Shown here in pieces: positions 54,638 through 64,000 of a DNA stretch of 64,000 bases. The DNA is from Pyrus communis (taxonomy: Eukaryota; Streptophyta; Magnoliopsida; Rosales; Rosaceae), in contig NC_084805.1 in assembly GCF_963583255.1 (NCBI RefSeq), positions 11,710,827-11,774,826 on the forward strand, written 5' to 3'. Positions within the stretch are counted from its first letter, which is position 1. Each line of letters opens with the position of its first letter. The notes below the pieces were generated by a model. That model did not search any database and had not been told where the DNA came from. It saw only the letters and a program-made list of their open reading frames with translations. The position numbers and the translations under genes were made by a program.

Positions 54638-57272
54638 TGTGACAACCCGTCCATAATTTTACCTTTTTATTAATTTTAAAAGCGTGAATTTACGAAAATG
54701 CTCTAGAGGCAAGAACTTTGACTTCCGTTGGCCATTGGTTTGAGAGATATGAGACTTATTGTTTTAGCATATCCTCGTAGTACTCGTTGGTACGAACACA
54801 TAGGCAAAAGCCATTTGCGAGTCTGAATTATAACGGTATAGTTATGGACGTTCGAAATTTGGTTATTCAAGGTTTAGTTTTAATTAACTTAAATCCCCAC
54901 CTTACGGGGTGAAGCCCAATTAGATTTTAGGCACATTAAAGGGGACCAATTAGCTACAAGGTCAAGGGGACCAATCAAAAAAAAAAAAAAAAAAAAATTA
55001 AGAATGGAGAAAGCTCTCAGCTTTCCCGTGCACCACCCACCGTGACATCCGGTTTTCCAAGGCCGATTCCGGGCAACTCTGGTGGAGTTTTGCGACGCCA
55101 CCACCACCATCTTGAAGCTCTCATTCCCCTCTACAAAACCCAACTAATAACCATCTTGATTAACCACTGTATGAGATGGTTTGAGGCCATAAAAATCAAT
55201 GGTTCTCGAAGTGCTCCGATCACCTTTTTCAATTTTCCGGCGAATCGGCAAAGCGATGGCCGATGCCACCACTTGGGCTTTATAGCCCATCATCTCAGGA
55301 GAAAATCTCAAGCAACCTTGACCCCGTTGGATCACTATAGACGACGAATCGACGCCGGGAATGTTTAGAAACCCGCCGGCTTCATGGGCAAAATTGACCA
55401 TTTTTCGTCCACTTTTGGACTTCGTGGCAGGTGAGGATCGTTCGTGATGTCTCGATATTCATGCTTAGGAGTTGTAGCGCGGACCTAAGGTGAGTGGGTG
55501 TTTTCCTTTCTATCGTGTATCCATATATATATATATAAGATTGACATCTCCACAAACGTTTATAAATTGAATATTTCATATAATTTCTGTGAATGCTTTG
55601 GAGGACTAGTACGAACTACGAATGACTTGATCTTTGTTTAGGGTATGTAGGCAGTCTAACGAGACGTTAGATTCATCCATATAATAATTGAGACAATAGC
55701 CTTGTTTGGGGAATTGAGCAATGTGAAGGACATTGGTGGAAAATGTGAGATTTAACCTTATGATTTGGTGGTTAAATGTTGGTCATAAATCAATGTGAAG
55801 AATCAAGAAATTAAAGTAAGGAAACGTAAGTAATGATAGTTAATTAAACTAGTGTCTAGTTAGGCTTATCACCGACAATTATTCCCGAAAATAAATAGTT
55901 TGGAAGTGGGGCGTTATAGATTATGCATTTCACGCCATTTTGTATATGTATATATATATGTATATATATATTTATTTATATTTGGAAACACTATGTTATG
56001 GTTGAGTATTAGATTGCATCATGGCATATCCATATGTATATTATCTGCACATAATTATTATGAATGCTTTGAAGTGCAAAGGTGAACACAAGACACACAT
56101 GTAAGTTTAGGTGAGTTTATGGTATTAGTTGCAATGATGGACTTATGGCATGACTACATTTATGTTTTAGGCAACTCTGACCTTGTCATACAGGTTGCCC
56201 AAGAGTCTTACATGTTATATTAGATGCAGTTAGAGCTCATAAACCTGCACCCTGATGTTAGTCCTCCCGCTCGTGGCCAGGGCACAATCCTTCACGTGAT
56301 GTTCACCTCTCGCACCTTACGCTCACCTTGGATCCAAGGTAGGTGCACAGTTCTGTCGTACATACCACAATAGGTGGTTCCGACTCGTAGGTGACCCGCG
56401 ATTATTCGCACAGTCTTCACGTGATTGTAGCACTTGAGCGCATTTATTTACACCTAGTTCTGTCGTACAGACCACTTTAGGTGGTTCCGACTTGTGTGAA
56501 AGTATACTTATTGAGCTATTGGCTAGCATGTTATTGAGTTATTGGCTAGCATGTTGATGAGTTATTGGCTAACATGTTATTGAGCTATTGGCTAGCATGT
56601 TATTGAGCTATTGGATTGGCTAGCATGTTGATGAGCTATTGGCTAGCATGTTGATGAGTTATTGATTTAGCCATACAGGTCACGTGAGGTGACTTCGGCT
56701 AGCATGTTGATGAGCTATTGGTTCAGCTGTACAGGCCACAATAGGTAGATCCGGCTAACATACCATTTCATATTGATTTATTTCACCTAGGTTACTTATT
56801 ATTGTTGAGATATTTGACACGGCATAACTGTGAGACTATTATTTTGGTTATGGTTTTGAGTGATAGTCACGCCTGTTATTTTCTGGGAAATTATATAGGT
56901 GTTACGACCTTTGGTAATTGAAATTGATTTGAAAAGTTTTGTTTTGCTCACTCACATTTTCTATTTTTGCACCCCTCCAGGTTCTAGCAGCAGAGTTGTG
57001 TATCGACGAGGATTCGTGGCACTTTTCAATACAGATGTCTTCTTATGATTGTATAATCATTATCTTACTTTACTGTACTATACGTATACTCTGTATCACG
57101 CGTGAAATGGGTCCAGACTCGCTCATCGCGCACTCGTGTACTTAAGCACTTTTAGGTTTTAATTTATTCATATTTTATACACTATCACACTTTATGGCTT
57201 CGTCACCTTCCAGGTGTTGGCTAGTATAGCTCGATTCGAGGTCCTATGGACATTCCGGGTCGGGGTGTGTCA
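54638..57272 (+). mobile_element. Solo LTR (family F/H), 2635 bp, TSD TTGAT
   Basis: It starts TGTGACAACCCGTCC and ends GGGTCGGGGTGTGTCA, flanked by TTGAT (54633-54637, 57273-57277). The paralogous empty site GAACGATTGATGATT occurs in the other G LTR at about 63267-63282. Ends and early sequence resemble the element at 679-3244. There is no primer site, second LTR or long ORF, so it is read as a solo LTR. A poly(A) run lies at about 54976-54997. Confidence 0.78.
56506..56680 (+). repeat. ~22-bp tandem repeats in solo LTR F
   Basis: About seven units of GAGCTATTGGCTAGCATGTT with slight changes occur head to tail. Flanking sequence has longer spaced repeats around AGGTGGTTCCGACT (56370 and 56480). 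Confidence 0.8.
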
Positions 57273-58034
57273 TTGATGATTAGAGAAACATTTATGAAAT
57301 TGTAATTGTAAATAAAACATAAATGAGATTAACAAGTGATTGAGAATGACGAACAACTAGAAAAAAAAAATTATAATTCGATTCTGAAGGACACTAGAGC
57401 ATTTGATTCACCATAACCAATCAAACTCAATTCCACAATTTATTATTAATGAATAAACATCCAACTTGACGGTTTAGTTCCTCTAATTCATATAGTATCT
57501 ATGATATCTAGACTACTTCGTATACTCATATAGGCTAACAATCTATGACATCTAGATTACTAAACACATACGAGTTCATTAACAATTTAGGAACATACAA
57601 GTTCATTAACGATTTAGGAACTAAGGGGCCGCATGAAACCTAGTGTATGACATCTAAATCAAGGAATTCACTGTATCATTTGCAGGACACTAAAACCGAA
57701 TTAACAACATGACATCTGTGATAATTCGCATCAAATACACTCAATTTCAATCAAAGTGATGGCCAATCACCAAGATCAAAACTAAGCTCATAAGCATAGC
57801 AAAATGATACTCAAAGTGAATGAAAATTCAGTAATAAATAAACTGAGAAATTAAGCACTCATGGCTAGGAAACTTCCTAGCCCTAACCAAAAGAAATTAG
57901 CTCCGAAACATAAGCGGAAATATTATTGAATTCATAAAATTAAGAAGAAAATTAAATTTAGAAAAACTCCTGAAAAGTCCCCTTGCTCGCTGCCGCACCA
58001 AGTTTGTTGTAACCTTGTGGATGTTGCGCGTCTG

Positions 58035-58060
58035 TTTTTTTTTTTTTTTTTGGTGAACAG
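58035..58060 (-). mobile_element. Tiny truncated retroposon end with poly(A)
   Basis: On the minus strand, CTGTTCACC followed by about 17 A is inserted in the G LTR. TTGCGCGTCTG (58024-58034) and TTGTGCGTCTG (58061-58071) flank it as an 11-bp duplication. The other LTR copy has one uninterrupted TTGTGCGTCTG (about 63976). This looks like a 5'-truncated SINE or LINE insertion of only a few bases plus tail. Confidence 0.55.
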
Positions 58061-59502
58061 TTGTGCGTCTGTTTGGTGGCTTTTGTATTCTCTAATAAAT
58101 GATCATCTTCCTTCTTCTTATTTGTCTTCTGTTTCATTTCTTCAGCAGCCTAATTATTGATAGAATAATGCCAAAGCAAACTCCAGCTGTTTCTTTTTGT
58201 TTCTTTGTCTTCCCCCTTTGTTCTTCCTTGTATCCTTCTCCCTAACCGACGAAAACTTAACGCAAATTTATTACTAACAGCAAAAATAAAGAGGACAATT
58301 GAATTCCTTGATAGCCACTTTGTGCATTTACACACCATCATTGATTTCTCAATCAAGAAATGCATACTCTTGTGCCTCTTGGGTTTACTCGCTGCAGCCA
58401 TATCCTCCCAATTAACTTCTTCGACTCTCCATTTCATTTGCAGCGGACTCTGGAAATGATTAATCTCCACTGAAATTAATAAAATAAAAGCCACAGATGC
58501 CTGATTCATGCTCTTGGTGAAAACCCATGAATTGAAGATGAGATTGGAAAGTTGATTCTCCATCCTTCTCTTTGACAAAGTATGTCGGCTGTGGCTGGGA
58601 AATGGGAGAGCGAAAAGCAAGACTTTGGTTTCTTTGTCTGTTCACATGCATATTGCATAGTCTACACTTCAGTCGAAAGCCATATGCAATTAAACATAAG
58701 ACCTGATTATAATAAAATTAAGAAATTGACATGGTTTTTCCAAACTCATTAGTCCAACTGTAAAAACACAAATCATGTAATTTATTTCATTTAAATTCAA
58801 CATATCACAAAAAAATATAGCTTTCGGGTCAAAATAATAGCTAAATATACGTTCTACAAATACCCCCAAATTTATATTTTGTTAGTCCCTGAGTAAAAGA
58901 AATAAAAACATGAAAAGTAATAGCATGGAGAGCGTTAGTTTCCTCCTTGATAACCCTCAAAGAATCTCAATCAAGAGTACATAGTAACCAAGAAGTTCGG
59001 TAAGCGAAAAGCAAGTGAATCAACCATATTCCAAGTGTTAGCAAAAACCTTTCAATCATCCGTGAAATGTAGTGTGTGTAATAGCCATGCCAATGCAATT
59101 CCAAGATTCTAGAAATCATGCATGCAAACAAATGACATTCTCACCAAGCATGCACTCATTCACCCATATTTTTGGGTTAACATGTTTCACTCAAATGATC
59201 TCATTAAACATGCCGCCATATACTTGCTTGTCAACCTAGCTCAGTATCAATTTCAAGTAATTCTTTGGATCAAAAGGTCTTTTGTTAGGTTATAACGGGG
59301 CTAAGGTTAATTGGCTAATGAAAATAATTTTTTTTGAGAAAGTACTTAACAAACCAAAAACAGTTGCACCCCATCTTCACTTCGGTTGGAAATATACGTT
59401 TTGCATCATAAGCTAACCACCCCAAGGATATACAATTTCATACTCAAACGTCTCCCTTATGATAATAGTGATTATACAACATTTCCACATTTCAGAACTC
59501 TC

Positions 59503-59546
<44 letters not shown>

Positions 59547-60869
59547 CAATTCTTCTTTAATGAAATGATTGAAATTCATACTACCCACATAGAATCAACG
59601 AACAACATGTAGCTTTTTAATCCCTTCTCTCTTTTTAAACATGCTCAAATCTACAAAGCTACAACGTCCCTCATTTTCATGTTTCAATGTAGTACAAATT
59701 CTCCATTCATTTTTCTATATAAACAAAACCCCAAAGCACAACCTTTGTAATACTTTCTCAAAACAAGAATGGATAGGTATATTCATAAAAGCTCAACTCC
59801 AATCAGAGCATGGTAGGGAGATATAACTAACAAAGAAAAGGCTTAATTTAAGGCTCAAGGGGGCTGCTGTGGATAAAATTATCATACAAGGTAGGTATGA
59901 AATACTCAAACGACTCAAAAATGGCCTATAACCTTTTCAAGTTATTACATGAATTGATGAATGAATCGAGAGGTATAAAGAAACTTCTAGAGATACATGT
60001 AAGAAAAAAAAAAAAAAAAGATCATATGCACAAGAATAAATATGATTGATGCATGATAGTTCAATCATAATAGGCTCAAAAGCTCACAAGAGTTGCATTT
60101 GGTCACTATATTCATATATGAAACGTTGAACCACGAGGCTATGTGCATTTGTGTCTTTCAAGGATGATAAAAAATATACAAGCTAACAAGGGAATAAAGA
60201 AATTAAACTAAAGCATGCTTACTACTTTCCCAATCACCATGGTTTGAATTCAATTCAATCATATCATTGAGTCGGAAAACTAACAAAAAAAAAAAAAACA
60301 AAAAACAAAAAACAAAGAAAACAAATTCAAAACAAGACAATGTTTTTGGATTTTCAAAATTTATGAATTTTTTTTTCTTTTTAAAATTTCATATATTTTT
60401 TTTTCTTTTTAAAATTTCATATATTTTTTTTATTTTTATTTTTTTACACCCCAACTTAAAATGAACATTGTCCCCAATGTTTTTTTTTTTTTTTTTTTAA
60501 TTTTTTTATACAAAGGAAATAAAGAAAAGAAAGTTGAAATGAACTAGTAAAAGCATTTGGACAGAGACACTTCCCTGGTTTATGCACCACTTGGTAGTCA
60601 TTGTGTTCTCTGAGAGCAACCCCCAGCCTTCAATTCCACAATCAGCTCCAAGGATGGACAACATCAAGTTCTCCTACAATGAAAAATAAAATAATACAGT
60701 TTATCAGGCAAGAAATTTAGGGCAAAATTAAAACAAAAAATAAGAGAAAGCAATAATAGATATAATGGGTTGCCTCCCAACTAGCGCTAAATTTATAGTC
60801 TAGTTGTAGTCTTTAGCCATATTATGGAATGGATTAAGTAGGATTGGTGAGAAGAGGTGCATAATTGAT

Positions 60870-62990
60870 GGCGTCGAAATTGTCATCCACATTCACCTCT
60901 TTGTTCAAAACATCGACTCCAAAACATTCTGCCTCACTTGAGTATATAATATCTTAAAATCCTTTAAACGCCACATGCACTCCTTGTACTCTCAATGCGA
61001 CTAGGCCCTTTTGAACTTCAATTAGAGTATCCGTAGTGGCCAAGAATGGTCCGCCAAGAATGATCAGGATTCATGATCTTCTTCCATATCAAGAAGCACA
61101 AAATCTACAAGGAGAATTAGCTTGTCAACCTAAACTAATATATCTTCCATAATTCCTCTGGGTATTTGACAGATCGATCTGCAAGCTGCAAACAAACCCA
61201 TGTTGGTTTCATCTCTCCCAAACCTAATTGTTGAAAGATAGAGAAAGGCATTATATTAATACTGGCACTCAAATCACATAAAGATTTATCAAAATAAGTA
61301 TTTCCAATTGTGTAAGGACTAGTGAAAATTCCAAGATCATTCAACTTAGGTGTTAATATGTCTTTCAAAAAATTTTCATAGCTCGGGATTTGTTTCACTG
61401 CATCAAGCAAAAGATGTTAATATGCACTTTTTTTAAAACAAATAAAAAAATATCAGAAAAGTGTTGATCTTTCTTAACCTTTTGTAACTGTTGAGGATAT
61501 GGAAGAGGTAGAGACAAGTTTTTCTCATGTACGTTCTTCCTCTTGCAGTTCACTAATATAATTCTCATACTTTTCAAACCGGTCCACTTTTCCTTCACCA
61601 TTTGTCTTTACAACTTTCCCACTCCGGAGTGTGATGGCCTTGAGTTGTTCTTGTTTCTTGGGATTGATCTCAGTTTGACTTGGAAACTTCCCCTCTTCTC
61701 CTCAACCATCGCATTGGGAATCTGACCAACCTGATCCTCTAACTTGTGTGTGGATGCCTCCTGATTTTGTAGAGAAATTTGCGTTGCTTGCATTAAATTG
61801 TTGGTGTTTTAAGTGAGAGTGTTGGTAGTTGAGCGAATTAAGCCATGATATCTTCCGTTGAACTCTTTTTGGCTTCATTGTTCTAGAACGGTAGTGGTGG
61901 TTTCACTTGATTTTATTGATTATTCTTCCAAGAAAAATTTGGATGATAACGCCAACCAGGATTATATTTATTTGAGAATAGATCAAACTGTTGGCGGCTG
62001 AAGTTGTTCACTTGATTGGCTTGTTCTTGAATAAACTCTGGAAAAGAACTACTCATGGGACACTCGATAGTTAAATGTATACCTGCACAAATTTCACCAA
62101 ATGACATCACATGATTTCACAAATTTGATGGTCATTAAATTATCAAACTTTTTAATTAAACAAAATTTTTTGCAGCCATAGTTGACATAGCGTCAATCTC
62201 ATGTACTCTGGCCTTCTTTTGTAATTCTCTATCGGTACCCCAACTTTGAGAATTAGCAGCCAATGTATTGAATAGTGTTGAAGCTTCATCAACGGTCTTT
62301 GTCATTAGAGCACCCCCACTAGCAGGGCTTATCACCTGCTTCTTGTTAGAGCTTAAACCTTGATAGAAATTATGAAGTTGCAGCCATTCCGATAGAACAT
62401 GACGTGGGCACTTCAACAAGAAATCTTAGAATCGCTCCCAACTCTCATAAAAGGGCTCGTCATGGAATTGAGTAAAAGTTATTATGTCATTACTCAACTT
62501 AGTAGTCTTGGAAAGAGGGAAACTTTTTTGCAAAAGTTTCCTTGCCAAATTATTCCAAGTTGTAATCGAGTTAGGTGAAATAAATTAGAGCCAAGTCTTT
62601 GCCTTCTCTTTCAATGAGAATGGGAATATCTGCAATATGATGGCTTCCTCCATCACATAATGGATATTGAGAGTGTCACAAATCTCAAGAATGCAAATTA
62701 GGATCTTCGGTTGACAAGCCATAGAATGACAACATCATTTGAATGAAAGATGGCTTTAACTAGAAATTGTTGGCAACAATTTGCAGACGAATGACAAATG
62801 AAGGAGAGGTTGTCATAGGGTCACATGAGGAACATAATACTCCATCAGTGTTTAGTTCTCGTTCGGATCAAGGAGAGCCATTTCGTTATTCAATTCTTGT
62901 GGCTTAGTGTGTCCTCTTCATAGGTGTCAGAAGGTTATCTTAAGATTTGAATCGTACGGTACAAGCTCTAGACTCTGAGAATGGCGACCA
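60870..62990 (-). pseudogene. Degenerate Athila gag-protease of element G
   Basis: The gag remnant (62419-62156) reads CPRHVLSEWLQLHNFYQGL and SGGALMTKTVDEA, matching the gag block of the intact copy at 41740-41860. A piece at 62110-61913 has GIHLTIECP and [14 protein letters not shown], the degraded zinc-knuckle region. A protease piece (61410-61135) reads SLCDLSASINIMPFSIFQQL, with Ser replacing the Gly of the D-L-G-A motif. It continues with stops (VDKLILLVDFVLLDMEED) toward about 60870. Frameshifts and stops separate these parts. The coding sequence then ends abruptly before the post-pol motif, so RT to integrase is deleted. Confidence 0.8.
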
Positions 62991-63089
62991 TGCATGAACA
63001 AAAAGTACCTAAAAACAAAGAAAGAAAAACTAAATACTAAAATCAACACAAATAATAGTGAAAATAAGCTAAAGATAGAATTAATTCAA

Positions 63090-63107
63090 TCCTCAGCAAC
63101 GGCGCCA
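63090..63107 (-). other. Primer-binding site of element G, tRNA-Asp type
   Basis: TGGCGCCGTTGCTGAGGA on the minus strand lies just inside the LTR and differs at three positions from the sites at 21291 and 40346. Confidence 0.8.
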
Positions 63108-63113
63108 AAAACT

Positions 63114-64000
63114 TGTTGCTAAAATTAGATTAACCGAAATCAACTCGATTAAGTTCAATTTTTAAGTGTACGAATCGTAGTATAATATAGCAGGCAAGCA
63201 CAAGATCTTCCCAACTAAGATTGATATAATTCTAATTATCTAACTTAATTTAAATTACACTTGCATTGAAATTGAACGATTGATGATTTGAAAAGCAATT
63301 ATGAAATTGTAATTGTAAATAAAAAGGAAATGAGATTAACAAGTGATTGAGAATGATGAACAACTAGAAAAAAAAATTATAATTCTATTGTGAAGGACAC
63401 TAGAGCATCCGATTCACCATAACTAATCCAACTCAATTCCATAGTTAATTATTAATGAATGCACATGCAACTTGACGGTCTAGTTCCTCTAATTCATATA
63501 GTATCTATGACATCTAGACTACTACGTATACTCATATGCGCTAACAATCTATGGCATCTAGATTACTAAGCACATACGAGTCATTAACAATTTAGGAACT
63601 AACTAAGGGATTGCATTAAACCTAGTGTATGACATCTACGTCAATGAATTCATGGCATCATTTGCAGGACGCTAAAATAGAGTTAACAACATGACATCTG
63701 TGATAATTTGCATAAAATACACTCAATTTCAACCAAAGTGATGGCCAATCACCAAGAATTAAAGTAAAAGGAAAGTTAGAAATAATTAAACTAAGAAATT
63801 AAGCAATCAATGATGGGTAGGCTACATCGTAGTCCTAATGAAAAGAAATTAGTTCCAATATATAAATGGAAATATTATTGAATTCATAAAATTAAGAAGA
63901 AAGGTAAATTCAGAAAACCCCTTAAAAAGTCCCCTTGCTCTCTGCCACGCCAAGCTTGCTGTAGCCTTGTGAAAATTGTGCGTCTGTTTGGTGGCTTTTT
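63114..64000 (-). repeat. Element G 5' LTR (partial, runs off window)
   Basis: It matches 54447-54637, then 57273 to about 58090, without the 2.6-kb insertion, and ends at the window edge. Roughly 0.8-0.9 kb more is expected beyond 64000. Confidence 0.78.

Larger units (their letters stand above)
54447..58858 (-). repeat. Element G 3' LTR, interrupted
   Basis: On the minus strand it begins TGTAGAACGTATATTTAGC and ends TTTTGGCAACA. About 1.77 kb is original LTR; the rest is the insertion at 54638-57272 with its duplication, plus a short poly(T) insert near 58035. The other LTR copy (63114 onward) shows the uninterrupted sequence. Confidence 0.78.
54447..64000 (-). mobile_element. Element G: defective Athila element, 5' end beyond window
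   Basis: On the minus strand the order is 5' LTR (from beyond 64000 to 63114), tRNA-Asp primer site, degenerate gag and protease (about 62990-60870), post-pol motif (60790-60768), the conserved AACATTGGGGACAATGTT motif (about 60480-60455), polypurine tract AAATTTGGGGGTATT (about 58873-58859) and 3' LTR (58858-54447, enlarged by an insertion). RT, RNase H and integrase are absent. The LTR copies differ at roughly one base in ten in the portions I compared, so it is old. It parallels the pol-deleted sub-unit of composite A. Confidence 0.8.

Noticed and set aside
54447..58858. Genes within 55042-55401 and 58150-58620
   Set aside because: These ORFs lie within the solo LTR insertion or the G LTR, lack domains, and are not preserved in the paired LTR copy where comparison is possible.

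Overview
This is nuclear DNA from a flowering plant. The evidence is interrupted, spliced plant genes, long AT-rich intergenic stretches, nested LTR retrotransposons primed by tRNA-Asp, and captured exons of plant genes (EXO70, a cycling DOF factor, acetylornithine deacetylase). A woody eudicot of the rose family is my best guess; that is an impression from repeat style, not a demonstrated match.

Region 1 (1-19049) is the gene-bearing part. It holds a solo LTR (679-3244), a decayed Ty3/Gypsy pol (4560-7340) split by a solo Athila-type LTR (4876-6225), a five-exon atypical bHLH gene (9566-12136, minus), a two-exon LYR-motif gene (14740-15090, minus), a probable solo LTR and a fold-back Mutator-like element. 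The bHLH/LYR order recalls the Arabidopsis pair I remember as At3g19500/At3g19508.

Region 2 (19050-53748) is a nest of retroelements. The oldest layer is a decayed non-autonomous LTR element (E). Inside it lies a 30.9-kb composite Athila insertion bounded by nearly identical 2024-bp LTRs (19263-21286 and 48138-50161) and one target duplication, GAGGG. It contains a third, different LTR (37944-40340) with a polypurine tract on its left and a tRNA-Asp primer site on its right. The left sub-unit has lost gag-pol; the right one keeps an intact 1792-codon gag-pol (41092-46470). Within the left sub-unit sits a block of another retroelement family carrying an antisense ORF. Inside that block is a 12.6-kb insertion (22372-34958) flanked by GTTTG. 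Both outer ends of this insertion are U3 LTR ends, because its right end is an inverted LTR-PBS-gag segment fused at a 4-bp microhomology. It encodes gag but no pol, and carries fragments of at least six unrelated plant genes in both orientations.

Region 3 (53749-64000) is mostly a minus-strand Athila element (G) whose 5' LTR runs off the window. It keeps a broken gag-protease, lacks RT and integrase, and has another 2.6-kb solo LTR inserted in its 3' LTR (TSD TTGAT).

The intact gag-pol could supply enzymes in trans to gag-only or pol-less partners. The gag-only gene-capturing element with two U3 ends is the most unusual object here. The likely real host genes are only the bHLH and LYR genes.
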